Below, in pieces: positions 1 through 9,950 of a stretch of 64,000 nt of DNA; position 1 is the stretch's first letter; every line of letters starts with the position of its first letter. The stretch is from Variovorax gracilis (GTDB lineage Bacteria; Pseudomonadota; Gammaproteobacteria; Burkholderiales; Burkholderiaceae_C): assembly GCF_030317115.1 (NCBI RefSeq), contig NZ_JASZYF010000002.1:425171-489170 (forward strand). The letters run 5' to 3'. Below the pieces are notes generated by a model, which saw only the letters and a list, made by a program, of their open reading frames with translations, searched no databases and was not told the DNA's origin. The position numbers and the translations under genes were made by a program.

Positions 1-202
1 CACCGGCGCACGGCAGCGGCTGGAGGGCAACGCCGAGATGCAGCGCTCCATTCGCCATCGCTTTCCGTACATCGATCCTCTGCATCACCTGCAAGTGGAG
101 CTGATGCGTCGCTACCGCGCGGGGCAGGACGACGAGCGGCTGCAGCGCGGCATCCACATGTCCATCAACGGCGTGGCGGCCGGGTTGCGGAACACCGGTT
201 AG
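1..202 (+). CDS. ppc: Phosphoenolpyruvate carboxylase, C-terminal end (partial)
   Basis: Only the last 66 residues are present, read from base 2 to the TAG at 200-202. PEP carboxylase converts phosphoenolpyruvate and bicarbonate to oxaloacetate, replenishing the TCA cycle in the cytoplasm. The visible tail contains [20 protein letters not shown], followed by an arginine-rich helix and the ending [17 protein letters not shown]. This is the typical PEPC C-terminus, in which the terminal glycine and the conserved 'AAGLRNTG' lie near the active and allosteric sites. The start and most of the gene lie outside the window. Its stop is about 150 bases before the next plausible gene, so it probably ends its own transcript, although no clear terminator is visible. 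Confidence 0.93.
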   Translation, partial: TGARQRLEGNAEMQRSIRHRFPYIDPLHHLQVELMRRYRAGQDDERLQRGIHMSINGVAAGLRNTG

Positions 203-354
203 CGTTGGCGCAATCGCGCGTTGTGCGCCGTCTCCTACGCCAACAACCGGCGCGGGAGAAATGAAGGGTATTGAATGAAGAGTACCCTGACGCGTACGTT
301 CACAGCTATCGCAATCGCGCGGCGGCTCACGTGCCGTTCAGAGGAATCTTCGCC

Positions 355-573
355 ATGTCTACCCCGCAATCGCTTGCCCGTCCACCAATCGACTTCGTCA
401 GCGGCGACTTCGATGCGCTGGCATCCCACATGCGACATTGCGCGTTGGCACAAGGCCGATGGTTTGCGGTCCGGGGCCATCTGCAGCGGGTCCGTTCAGT
501 CGCCGCCGGCCGCATCGTGACGATGGCCTGCGTGGCCGTGGCGCTCTCCATCGGCCTCTTCGTGATCGCTTGA
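355..573 (+). CDS. Small membrane protein coupled to the cyclic glucan synthase
   Basis: A 72-residue ORF with no family I recognise. The ATG at 355 follows a GAGGA ribosome site (341-345) at good spacing. In-frame codons exist upstream from 271, but without such a site. The N-terminal 50 residues are soluble and contain several His and Arg. The C-terminus (roughly residues 53-72) is one hydrophobic helix ending VALSIGLFVIA. Its TGA (571-573) overlaps the TTG start of the downstream glucan synthase (570-572) as TTGA, the arrangement expected for translational coupling. This suggests a one-to-one partner or leader role. It is not known whether the peptide itself has a function. Confidence 0.5.
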   Translation: MSTPQSLARPPIDFVSGDFDALASHMRHCALAQGRWFAVRGHLQRVRSVAAGRIVTMACVAVALSIGLFVIA

Positions 574-3500
574 GCGCCGCGGCGGTCGTCGACCGGCTCG
601 ATTCGCTGAGCCTTTACGCACGCAAGCTGCTCCTGGGTCCGCACGAGCCGGTCGAATCCCCGATCCGGGCCGAGTTGTTCGGCGCCCAGCGTTTCGAGCA
701 GCACGGCCACAGCCTGGCACGCGCGCAGGTCGTTCAGCACGGGAGTTCGCGCGGCGATGCCACGCCTTTCTTTCCGCGGGTCGAGACGAACCTCGCATCG
801 TTGCGCAGCGCCTTCGACTACATCGCGCTGATCTCGCAGAGCGGGCGTTACGTGACGCCGGCGGCCGAATGGCTGCTCGACAACTTCCATCTCGTCGAGG
901 CGCAACTCCAGCAGATCCGCGAGGGCGTGCCGCGCAGCTACTACGCGCGCCTGCCCAAGCTGGCAGCACCGCCCCTGGCCGGCCTCCCGCGGGTCTACGG
1001 CATCGCGTGGGCCTACGTGGCACACACGGACAGCGTGCTGAACAAGGAACTGTTCACCGCCTTCCTCAACGCCTATCAGGATATCGACGAACTCACGCTG
1101 GGCGAGCTGTGGGCCTTGCCGACCACGCTGCGCGTCGTGCTGCTCGAGAACCTGCGCCGCGTTGCGGAAAGCATCGCCGAAAGCAAGGTCGCGCGCGAGG
1201 TCGCGCACGCGGTGTGGGACTCGGCCGCGAGCCTGTCGATGCAAGACCTGGACGTTCTCTACCGCGCCTTGCAAAGCCGCGGCATGCAGGACAGCTACCT
1301 CACCCAGCTCTGGCAGCGCCTGCCGGTGGAGCACGGCGACAGTGCGCCCGCGCTCCTGAAATGGACCGAGCAGCATTGCCCGAACGGACCCGCGCTGATC
1401 GCCGACGCACAGACGGCGCAGGCCGCCGCCAACCTCACGGTCGGCAACATCATCACCACCCTGCGGATGATCGGCCAGGTCGAATGGGCCGACCTGATCG
1501 AGCCGGTCAGCCGCTCGCTGCGGGTGCTGCGGCAATTGCCCAGCTACGGCCGCGAGAGCGAGCTCACGCGCCAGCAGATCACGCATGCGATGGAACAAGT
1601 CGCGCGCGCCTTGCGCCAGCCGGAGCGCGAAATCGCGGAAGCGGTCGTGCGCCTCGCGCTGGAAGCCGCCGGCAACCCGCTCACTCAGGAAAACGACGAG
1701 ACGCGCTGGTCCCTGGCCGACCGGACGGCCGGCTACTACCTCTTCGGTGAGGGCCGCAGGGCATTGATCGCAGCGCTGGCGCCCGCTGGCGGCGACCGCG
1801 CGGTACCGTTGTCGCTGCGGCGGCTTTCCCATCGCAACTGGCGCCTGCCGCTCTACGCACTGACGATCGTCGTCGGCACGGCGCTGATGCTGGCCGCTTC
1901 GATCCACGGCCTGGATCGCATTGGCTGGCCCGATGCGGCCTGGACCTCGGTGGTGGCACTGGTGCTGTTGGCATGGCCGCTTTCCGAATCGGTGATCGCG
2001 CTGGTGCACCGCATCGTGGCCGAATCGACCCGCGTGCGCGCGCTGCCGCGGCTGGACTTCGCGGAGGGCATCCCCGAAGCCCACCGCGTGCTGGTGGTGG
2101 TCCCGTCGATGCTCAGTTCGCTGGAGGCCAATGCCCAGCTCGCTCATCGTCTGCACCTGCATTGGCTCGCCAACCGCGAGGACCAGGCACAGTTCGCGCT
2201 GCTGACCGATTGGACGGATGCCCCGCAAGCCTCCATGCCGGGCGATGCAGCCCTGCTCGACGATGCGATGCGGCGCATCGCCGCGCTCAACGAAACCTAC
2301 CCCGCATCGGCGGGTTTGCCGCCGCGCTTCACGCTGCTGCACCGTCCGCGGACATGGTCCGACACCGAACAGCGCTGGATGGGCTGGGAGCGCAAGCGCG
2401 GCAAGCTCGAAATGCTGTTGCGCCTGCTGGCCGTCGGCGACGCGGGCGGCTTCGTGCCCGCGGCGCAAGGACAGCACCTCGCCGATCGCATCCCCTATGT
2501 GATGACCCTCGACAGCGACACCGGCCTGCCGCCGGGCACGTTGCGCGATCTGGTCGCGGTCGCGGCGCATCCGCTGAACACACCGCAGATCGATGAAGCC
2601 GGGCGACGCGTGGTCGCGGGCTTCGGCATCTTCCAGCCGCGCATCGTCACGCCCTTTCCGGAACTGGAGGAACGCTCGTTGTTCCACTGGATGTTCGCGG
2701 GCCAGTGCGGGCTCGACCCCTACAGCAACAGCGCGTCCGACCTCTACCAGGACGTCTTCGGCACCGGCTCGTTCACGGGCAAGGGCCTGCTCAATGTGCA
2801 CGCCGTGCATGCCACGCTCGACCAGCGCATGCCCGACGGCGCGGTGCTCAGCCACGATTTGCTGGAAGGTACCGTGGCGCGCTGCGCAGTGGTGAGCGAC
2901 CTGGTCCTGATCGAGGACCATCCGCACCACGCCGGCGTCGCTGCGTCGCGCGTGCATCGCTGGACGCGCGGCGACTGGCAGCTGCTGCCGCTCATGCTGC
3001 GCGCCCGGCGCTTCGGCATCGACGCACTGGGTCTCTGGAAGATGAGCGACAACCTGCGCCGGGCCATGGTGGTGCCGGCATCGACCGCATTGCTCGCCTG
3101 GGTCATCTTCACCGATTCGATTCCATTGACCTGGGCGCTGGCTGCGGTCGCCACGGCGCTCGCCCTCGGTCCCTTGCTGGGCGCCCTCGCCGGGCTGGTG
3201 CCGACGCGGCGCTCGATCGAGCTGCCGCACTTCTTCGACGTTGGCGGAACCGAGCTGTTGCGCGCCCTGGCCAGCGCGGCATGGCAATTCGTGCAGTTGG
3301 CGGCGCAGACGCGCCTGCTGCTCGATGCATCTCTCCGCGCTGCATGGCGACTTGCGGTGAGCCGTCGCCACCTGCTCGAATGGACCACGGCCGCCCAGGC
3401 CCAGGCGCAGGCGCGCTACGAGCTGCCCGCGTTCGTGGGCGGCGGCGGTGCACTGGCCAGCACCGCGTGCCTCGCGCTCGCCATGGCGTCATGGTGGAGC

Positions 3501-6500
3501 CCGCATCCATGGACGGGCCCGCTGCTATTCGGCCTATGGGCACTCGCCCCGATCGCTGCATGGTGGAGCAGCCGCGCGCCGACGGTCACCGATGGCGAAC
3601 TGACCGCCGAGCGGCGCGGCTACCTTGAAGCCCTGGCACGCGACACCTGGCACTTCTTCGAGCATGTGGTCGGCCCCGAGGACAACCATCTTCCGCCCGA
3701 CAATCTCCAGCTCGAACCCGAGCCCACCGTCGCGCACCGCACGTCGCCGACCAATGTCGGCATGTACCTCCTGGCGTGCTGCTGCGCACGCGAGTTCGGC
3801 TGGATCGACACGAAAGGGCTCGCCGCGCGGCTGGCCGCCACCCTCGACACGATCGACCGCCTCGACAAGCACGAGGGCCATCTCTACAACTGGTACGACA
3901 CGCGCTCGCTGCGGATGCTGCCGCCGGCCTACGTATCGAGCGTCGACAGCGGCAACCTCGCGGGCCATCTGATCGCGGTCGCGCAGGCATGTCGCGCCTT
4001 CGCGGCCGTGGACGGCGACCCCGCAGGAATGGAAGCGCTGGCGCAGCGCTGCGAGACCTTGTGCGCAGGCATGGATTTCCGCGGGCTGTACGACACCAAG
4101 CGCCACCTCTTCCACATCGGACTTCGAGTCGAGGAGAACGTGCTCGATGCGAGCTACTACGACCTGCTCGCCTCCGAGTCTCGGCTCCTGAGCTTCCTGG
4201 CGATCGCCAAGGGCGACGTGCCGCGCCGCCACTGGATGGCGCTGGGCCGCCCCTTTCTCTCCGTCGGCGTGAAACCAGGCCTCAAGTCGTGGTCGGGCTC
4301 GATGTTCGAGTACCTGATGCCGACGCTCGTGATGGCCGAGCCGCACGGCGGCTTGCTGCAGGTCGCGAACCTCGCGGCCATCGGCGAGCAGCAGAGCTTC
4401 GGTTCAGTGCAGAACCTCCCGTGGGGCATCTCCGAATCCGCCTACTTCGCACAGGACCATTCGCTCGCCTACCAGTATTCGCCCTTCGGCGTGCCGCGGC
4501 TCGCATTGCGGCGCACGCCACCCACCGACCGCGTGATCGCCCCGTACGCCACGGCGATGGCCGCTGTGCTCCGACCGGCCGATGCCGTGGTCAACCTGAC
4601 CCTGCTCGAATCGCTCGGCGCGCGCGGCGAGTTCGGCTTCTTCGACGCGGTCGATTTCACCGTTTCGCGCCAGCCGGCCGGGCAGCCCTACACCGTCGTG
4701 CGCAATGTCATGGCGCATCACCACGGCATGACGCTGGTGGCCCTGTGCAATGCCGTGCGCAGCGCAGCGCCGCGCCGCTGGTTCGGCAGCGCTCCGCTGG
4801 TGGAGGCGCACGCGTCGCTGCTGCACGAGCGCACGCCGCGCCAGATCATCGGCAGTGCCGATCCGCGCACGCCGCCCGAGCCGGCGACGGGCGAGCCGCC
4901 GCCGATCTTCCAGCCCCGCGTGGTCGACCCGATGGGGCCCGGCTTCCAGCCCACTCACCTGCTCTCGAACGGCAGCTACACCGTGGCGCTGCGCGCCAAC
5001 GGTGCGGGGGTGAGCCGCTGGCGCTCGTTCAATGTGAGTCGCTGGCGGGACGACCCGCTGCGCGACGGCTACGGCACCTTCTTCTACGTTCGCGATGCGG
5101 ACAGTCGCACACTCACCTCGCTGACCGCGCTGCCCGCCCCAGGCGAACACTGGCGCTACCGGGCGCGCTTCCTCGCCGACCAGGTTCAGTTCGACGCGAC
5201 GGGCCCGGGTCTGCAGGCGCGCATCACCGTGCTCATCAGCCCCGAGGACGACACCGAACTGCGAACCGTCACGCTGCACAACAACGGCAACGAAACACGC
5301 ACGCTGGAACTCGTCTCGTATCTCGAGCCGGTGCTGTCGAACCCCAAGGCCGACGAGGCGCACCCGGCCTTCGCGAACCTGTTCGTCGAGAGCCGGTGGG
5401 ACCCGGGCTGGCGCGCGCTGCTGATGACGCGCAAGCCGCGCCTGCATGGCGATCCGGTCGTCGCGGCGGCGCACTTCGTGGCATCGGTGGATGCGCAGGT
5501 ACTCTCCATCGACTGCATGACGGACCGCCGCGCCTTCATCGGACGCAACCGCACGCTCGCCACGCCTTCGCTCGATCCGCAGCCGCTGGCGGCGGACGGC
5601 ACGCCGATCAACGGCCTCGACCCGATCGCCTGCCTGCGCGTGCGCCTGTCGATCGCGCCGGGGGCCACCGCGCGCGTGACCTTCGCGACCGCGGCCGACG
5701 ACGATGTCGAAGCGCTCATGCCCTGCATCGACCGCTACCTGCAGCCGATGCACGTGGAGCGGGCGACGCGCATGGCCGCAACACTGGCGCAGGTCCGCCT
5801 GCGCGACCTCAGCATCGACCCCGCGAAGAACCTCGCGCTGCAGGACCTCACCACCATCCTGACCTACACCACGCCCCGCGCGATGCGCGACCGGGGCCTG
5901 ATCGACCTGCGGCAGATCTGGCGCTTCGGCATCTCGGGCGACAAGCCGATCGTGCTGGTCTATATCCACTCCATGGCGGGCAAGGGACTGGTCGACACAC
6001 TGCTGCGCGCACAGCCCTGGTGGGGCTTCGGCGGCGTCGCCTGCGACCTCGTGGTGCTCAATGGCGAACCGCACTCTTACCTGATGCCCCTGCAAAGGGA
6101 CATCGAGGCGCTGCGCAACCGCGTCGCGCAGCAGACGCAGAACAGCTTTCCGCGCAACGACGCCGCCGGCTTCTACCTGCTGCGCGACGCCGAAGTGGCG
6201 CCTTCGGAGAAGGCCGCGTTGTCGAGCCTCGCCCGCGTCGTCTTCACTGCCGACGGGCGCGCGCTCGAGTCACAGGTGGCAGCGCTGCGCGAGGCTGCGG
6301 TCGGGCCCGCCGACCAGGACATGGGGCCTCGCGTCGCGCTTTCGACGCTTCCGCCCACCGCGCACATCGATGACGCATGGGTCGCGCCGCACGGTGGATT
6401 CGATGCCGAGAGCGGCGAATTCCGGTTCGAGGTCGACGTGAACCGCCGCACCGCGCGGCCCTGGGTCAACGTGATCGCCAATGCTTCCTTCGGCTTCCAG

Positions 6501-8738
6501 ATCTCCGAATCGGGCACGGGCTACACATGGGCGACCAACAGCCGCCTGCACCAGGTGACGCCATGGTCGAACGATCCCGTGCAGGACCCGGCCTTCGAAC
6601 ACTACCTGCTGCAGGACCTCGATTCGCGCGAACTGTTTCCCCTGACGCCTGCCGGCCGCGGCGTCGTCGCGGCGCGGCACCGCGTGCGCCACGGACAGGG
6701 CTACACGGTGTTCGAGTGCCTGCACCACAACGTCGTGCTCGAGACCACCTTCTTTGCGGACCGCGACGAACGGATGAAGCTGGTGCACGTGAACATCCGC
6801 AACGAGGGCATCGGCTCCCGCCGCATGCGGGCCGTAGCGATGGTCGAGTGGCAACTCGGCGCAGCACGCGGCGAACGGCGCACCGTCCACACATGGAAGC
6901 CCGAGGACCTGGCGGCGGTGTTCGGCCAGCAGCGGGAATCGAGCGCCGGCTTCGGTGGAAGCACCGGCTTCCTGCAACTCGCGGGACTCAACGGCGCAAC
7001 GCAATGGACCAGCGATCGCAGCGAGTTCTTCGCCGGCCGCGGCGCGATCGAATTGCCCGATACCCTCGGCGGGCGCGGCGGCAGCGGCCTCGATGCCTGC
7101 GCCGCGATCGCCGGTGAATTCAGCCTCGCTTCCGGCGCGAGCGCCAGTTTCAGCTTCATGCTGGGACACGCGGACGACCCGGAAGCGGCCATGCAACTGG
7201 CAAGGCGCTGGCAACAGCGCGACGGGGCCGAGGCGCTGACGCAAGCGCGCGCCTTCTGGGACGAGTTGCTGAGCCGATTGCAGGTGAGGACGCCCGACCC
7301 GCTTTTCGATGCGCTGGTGAACCGCTGGCTGATCTACCAGACGCTGGTGTGCCGGCTCTGGTCCAAGGCCGGCTTCTACCAGGCAGGCGGTGCCTTCGGC
7401 TTTCGCGACCAGTTGCAGGACGCCCTCGCCTTTGCGCTGACCGACCCGGCGCGCCTGCGCGAACAGATCCTCGTCAACGCGGCGCGGCAGTTCCCCGAAG
7501 GCGACGTGCAGCACTGGTGGCACATGCCCGGAGGCGCGGGCGTGCGCACGCATTTTTCAGACGACCTGCTGTGGCTGCCTTACGCGGCGGCGCACTATGT
7601 CGACGTCACGGCGGACCGGTCGGTGCTCGACGAAGTCGTGCCTTTCGTCGAAGGCCCGGAGATTCCGCCCGGCGTGGAAGACGCCTACTACGCGCCTCAG
7701 GTCAGCAGCCGCACCGCCACCATCTACGAGCACAGTGCCCGCACCATCGACCGCAGCCTCGCGACCGGCGCGCATGGCCTCCCGCTGATGGGCACGGGCG
7801 ACTGGAACGACGGGATGAACCGCGTGGGCCACGAGGGCCGCGGCGAATCGGTCTGGCTCGCCTGGTTCCTGTGCAGCGTGGTCGAGCGCTTCGCGCCCTT
7901 CGCCGAGGCGCGCGGCGAACACGCGCGGGCGCGGCGGTGGCTCACGGCGCGACAAGGCTGGATCACCGCCCTGCACGCCGCCGGCTGGGACGGCGCCTGG
8001 TTTCGGCGCGCCTTCTTCGACAACGGCGCGCCTCTGGGCTCGTCGAGCAACGAGGAATGCCGCATCGACCTGATCGCGCAAGCCTGGTCACTGCTTTCGG
8101 GCGCGTCCGACGAGAAGCACACGACACAGGCACTCGCGTCGATGAAGCAGCACTTGCACGACAGGCCCCACGGCCTGATGCGCCTGCTACATCCGCCGCT
8201 GGCGCGGTCGGCCAACAACCCCGGCTACATCCAGGCCTATCCGCCCGGCGTGCGCGAGAACGGCGGCCAGTATTCGCATGCCGCCGTGTGGGCGCTGATG
8301 GCGCAGGCATTGCAAGGCGACACCGAAGCGGCATGGCAGAGCTTCGAAGGCTTGAGCCCCGCGCATCGCGCGCGCCATCCGGAGCGCGGGCCGCTGTACG
8401 AGTTGGAGCCCTACGTGATGGCCGGGGACGTGTACGGCGCGGCGCCTTATGCGGGGCGCGGCGGATGGAGCTGGTACACGGGCTCGGCAGCCTGGATGCA
8501 CCGGGCCGCGGTCGAGACGCTGCTGGGACTGTCGGTTCGCGGGGATCAGCTTTCGCTCACGCCCAGAGTGCCGGACGATTGGCCGGGGTTCGAGATCGTT
8601 CTGCGCCTGGCCGGGAAGAGGTTCACGCTGCAGCACGGCGATCCGCCCGACGCAGCGAAGCCGACGCACCACCTCGCGATCGGCGCATGGATCATCTGGC
8701 GCGTGCTTCCGCAAGAGGCCGTGGTGCGGGTGGGCTAG
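570..8738 (+). CDS. ndvB: Cyclic beta-1,2-glucan synthase (NdvB/Cgs type)
   Basis: An inner-membrane enzyme of about 2722 residues that polymerises UDP-glucose into beta-1,2-glucan, trims it and cyclises it. The products are osmoregulated periplasmic glucans. From the N-terminus there is a 420-residue soluble part beginning near PIRAELFG, then two hydrophobic helices (about 426-480). Next is a GT84-type glycosyltransferase region with the D648-x-D650 motif, SHDLLEGT and RWTRGDWQ. More membrane helices lie near 833-875 and 954-1000. A cyclisation region (about 1010-1450) and two beta-sandwich repeats follow. A GH94 phosphorylase-like region carries GFRDQLQD (from 2277) and GTGDWNDGMN (from 2408). 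The length matches the Brucella/Rhizobium enzymes (about 2800-2870). The TTG at 570 was chosen because upstream codons read as non-coding and it overlaps the preceding stop. It converges on the AI-2E-type gene with 24 bases between them. Confidence 0.9.
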   Translation: MSAAAVVDRLDSLSLYARKLLLGPHEPVESPIRAELFGAQRFEQHGHSLARAQVVQHGSSRGDATPFFPRVETNLASLRSAFDYIALISQSGRYVTPAAEWLLDNFHLVEAQLQQIREGVPRSYYARLPKLAAPPLAGLPRVYGIAWAYVAHTDSVLNKELFTAFLNAYQDIDELTLGELWALPTTLRVVLLENLRRVAESIAESKVAREVAHAVWDSAASLSMQDLDVLYRALQSRGMQDSYLTQLWQRLPVEHGDSAPALLKWTEQHCPNGPALIADAQTAQAAANLTVGNIITTLRMIGQVEWADLIEPVSRSLRVLRQLPSYGRESELTRQQITHAMEQVARALRQPEREIAEAVVRLALEAAGNPLTQENDETRWSLADRTAGYYLFGEGRRALIAALAPAGGDRAVPLSLRRLSHRNWRLPLYALTIVVGTALMLAASIHGLDRIGWPDAAWTSVVALVLLAWPLSESVIALVHRIVAESTRVRALPRLDFAEGIPEAHRVLVVVPSMLSSLEANAQLAHRLHLHWLANREDQAQFALLTDWTDAPQASMPGDAALLDDAMRRIAALNETYPASAGLPPRFTLLHRPRTWSDTEQRWMGWERKRGKLEMLLRLLAVGDAGGFVPAAQGQHLADRIPYVMTLDSDTGLPPGTLRDLVAVAAHPLNTPQIDEAGRRVVAGFGIFQPRIVTPFPELEERSLFHWMFAGQCGLDPYSNSASDLYQDVFGTGSFTGKGLLNVHAVHATLDQRMPDGAVLSHDLLEGTVARCAVVSDLVLIEDHPHHAGVAASRVHRWTRGDWQLLPLMLRARRFGIDALGLWKMSDNLRRAMVVPASTALLAWVIFTDSIPLTWALAAVATALALGPLLGALAGLVPTRRSIELPHFFDVGGTELLRALASAAWQFVQLAAQTRLLLDASLRAAWRLAVSRRHLLEWTTAAQAQAQARYELPAFVGGGGALASTACLALAMASWWSPHPWTGPLLFGLWALAPIAAWWSSRAPTVTDGELTAERRGYLEALARDTWHFFEHVVGPEDNHLPPDNLQLEPEPTVAHRTSPTNVGMYLLACCCAREFGWIDTKGLAARLAATLDTIDRLDKHEGHLYNWYDTRSLRMLPPAYVSSVDSGNLAGHLIAVAQACRAFAAVDGDPAGMEALAQRCETLCAGMDFRGLYDTKRHLFHIGLRVEENVLDASYYDLLASESRLLSFLAIAKGDVPRRHWMALGRPFLSVGVKPGLKSWSGSMFEYLMPTLVMAEPHGGLLQVANLAAIGEQQSFGSVQNLPWGISESAYFAQDHSLAYQYSPFGVPRLALRRTPPTDRVIAPYATAMAAVLRPADAVVNLTLLESLGARGEFGFFDAVDFTVSRQPAGQPYTVVRNVMAHHHGMTLVALCNAVRSAAPRRWFGSAPLVEAHASLLHERTPRQIIGSADPRTPPEPATGEPPPIFQPRVVDPMGPGFQPTHLLSNGSYTVALRANGAGVSRWRSFNVSRWRDDPLRDGYGTFFYVRDADSRTLTSLTALPAPGEHWRYRARFLADQVQFDATGPGLQARITVLISPEDDTELRTVTLHNNGNETRTLELVSYLEPVLSNPKADEAHPAFANLFVESRWDPGWRALLMTRKPRLHGDPVVAAAHFVASVDAQVLSIDCMTDRRAFIGRNRTLATPSLDPQPLAADGTPINGLDPIACLRVRLSIAPGATARVTFATAADDDVEALMPCIDRYLQPMHVERATRMAATLAQVRLRDLSIDPAKNLALQDLTTILTYTTPRAMRDRGLIDLRQIWRFGISGDKPIVLVYIHSMAGKGLVDTLLRAQPWWGFGGVACDLVVLNGEPHSYLMPLQRDIEALRNRVAQQTQNSFPRNDAAGFYLLRDAEVAPSEKAALSSLARVVFTADGRALESQVAALREAAVGPADQDMGPRVALSTLPPTAHIDDAWVAPHGGFDAESGEFRFEVDVNRRTARPWVNVIANASFGFQISESGTGYTWATNSRLHQVTPWSNDPVQDPAFEHYLLQDLDSRELFPLTPAGRGVVAARHRVRHGQGYTVFECLHHNVVLETTFFADRDERMKLVHVNIRNEGIGSRRMRAVAMVEWQLGAARGERRTVHTWKPEDLAAVFGQQRESSAGFGGSTGFLQLAGLNGATQWTSDRSEFFAGRGAIELPDTLGGRGGSGLDACAAIAGEFSLASGASASFSFMLGHADDPEAAMQLARRWQQRDGAEALTQARAFWDELLSRLQVRTPDPLFDALVNRWLIYQTLVCRLWSKAGFYQAGGAFGFRDQLQDALAFALTDPARLREQILVNAARQFPEGDVQHWWHMPGGAGVRTHFSDDLLWLPYAAAHYVDVTADRSVLDEVVPFVEGPEIPPGVEDAYYAPQVSSRTATIYEHSARTIDRSLATGAHGLPLMGTGDWNDGMNRVGHEGRGESVWLAWFLCSVVERFAPFAEARGEHARARRWLTARQGWITALHAAGWDGAWFRRAFFDNGAPLGSSSNEECRIDLIAQAWSLLSGASDEKHTTQALASMKQHLHDRPHGLMRLLHPPLARSANNPGYIQAYPPGVRENGGQYSHAAVWALMAQALQGDTEAAWQSFEGLSPAHRARHPERGPLYELEPYVMAGDVYGAAPYAGRGGWSWYTGSAAWMHRAAVETLLGLSVRGDQLSLTPRVPDDWPGFEIVLRLAGKRFTLQHGDPPDAAKPTHHLAIGAWIIWRVLPQEAVVRVG

Positions 8739-8762
8739 CTTGCTCGCCCGCAGGCTTGCCCA

Positions 8763-9950
8763 TCACTCCCCCAGCAATTCCCCGATCGGCTGCAGATCCT
8801 CGACGTGATCGCAAATGGCCTTCGCGACCATCATGATCGGAATGCCCAGGAGCAGTCCCCAGATTCCCCAGAGCCATCCCCAGAAGATCACGCCGACGAA
8901 CACCGCGACAGGATTCATCCGGCTCGTCCGGCTCGTGAGGAACGGCACCAGCAGATTGCCCACGAGCGTGTGAATCACCAGCGAGGTGCCTCCGACCAGC
9001 AGCGCCATCTGGATGCCGTTGAACTGAAGGAAAGCGACCAGCCCCGCCGCTGCCATCACGATGACGGACCCGATGTAGGGAATCAGATTGGTGACCGCCG
9101 CCAGAATGCCCCACACCGCCGCGTTCTCCAGCCCGATGGCCCAGAACGCGAGCCCGGTCGCAACGCCCACCAGCGCACTGGTGAGGATCTGCACGAGCAA
9201 GTAGCGCTCGATGTGCTTGGTGATGTCGTCCAGCACATGCACGGTGATCTTCTTCTTCTGCAGGCTGGGGCCGGTGATCTTGACCAGCTTGCGGCGGAAG
9301 GTGTCGCCCGACCCCAGCGCGAAGAAGGTGAGGAAGGCCACCAGCGTGAGTTGCCCCATGGCACCGATCAGTCCGATGGTGCCGCTCCACATGTAGTCGC
9401 GCACGTTGAATGAGGGGCGCTCGATGATCACGCGCGCTACGCCCTTGCGCGCAGCGACCTTGGCCGAGTTCTCCTCGGCCGCCTGTTCGAGTTGCGCCGC
9501 GGCCTTCTGCACGGTGTCGAGCGCGTTCGCGTCGGTGGCGCGGGTGTTGGATCGCATGGCGACCCGCAGTTTCTGCGCCGCGACCGGCAGCGCATCGAGC
9601 AGTTCGGAGGCGCTTCCGGACAGCGAATAGCCCGTCCACCCGAAAGCGCCGCCGATACCGAGCAGGATGATGGCGGCGCCGACCCAGCGGGAGATCTTCC
9701 AGCGTTCGAGCTTGTCGACCACCGGTGCCAACGCATAGGTCAGAAGGAGGCTCACCATCAGCGGAATGAACACCGCCGCAGCCCAGTGCAGTGCGAACAC
9801 GGTGGCCAGGACCGCCAGGACCACCAGCGACGCGCTGCGCACGTCCACCGGCATGTGCAGCAGCACGCGATCGGGTTGCTGGGCCTCGACGGTCGCCTCG
9901 TCCTTGGGGTCGACCCCTTCATCGGCTTTCTGATCGGGCTGGGCGCTCAC
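8763..9950 (-). CDS. AI-2E/PerM family membrane transporter
   Basis: A 395-residue polytopic inner-membrane protein. After a charged 35-residue cytoplasmic N-terminus there are two or three helices (about 38-110). A long extracytoplasmic or amphipathic stretch (about 112-200) is rich in Ala and Gln. A cluster of helices then contains the family-typical NLIPYIGSVI segment and ends MNPVAVFVGVIFWGWLWG-like, LLLGIPIMM. The family exports varied small molecules, or Na+/Li+ in some members. The name AI-2E reflects only some homologues, so autoinducer transport is not implied. The start is GTG, overlapping the TGA of the upstream LytTR regulator as GTGA, so it is the third gene of a coupled kinase-regulator-permease unit. 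Confidence 0.85.
   Translation of the reverse strand: MSAQPDQKADEGVDPKDEATVEAQQPDRVLLHMPVDVRSASLVVLAVLATVFALHWAAAVFIPLMVSLLLTYALAPVVDKLERWKISRWVGAAIILLGIGGAFGWTGYSLSGSASELLDALPVAAQKLRVAMRSNTRATDANALDTVQKAAAQLEQAAEENSAKVAARKGVARVIIERPSFNVRDYMWSGTIGLIGAMGQLTLVAFLTFFALGSGDTFRRKLVKITGPSLQKKKITVHVLDDITKHIERYLLVQILTSALVGVATGLAFWAIGLENAAVWGILAAVTNLIPYIGSVIVMAAAGLVAFLQFNGIQMALLVGGTSLVIHTLVGNLLVPFLTSRTSRMNPVAVFVGVIFWGWLWGIWGLLLGIPIMMVAKAICDHVEDLQPIGELLGE

Noticed and set aside
327..3371. A 1014-codon frame antisense to the glucan synthase
   Set aside because: It mirrors the high-GC codons of the strongly supported synthase, is Arg/Gln/His-rich with no domain, and the synthase motifs are unambiguous.
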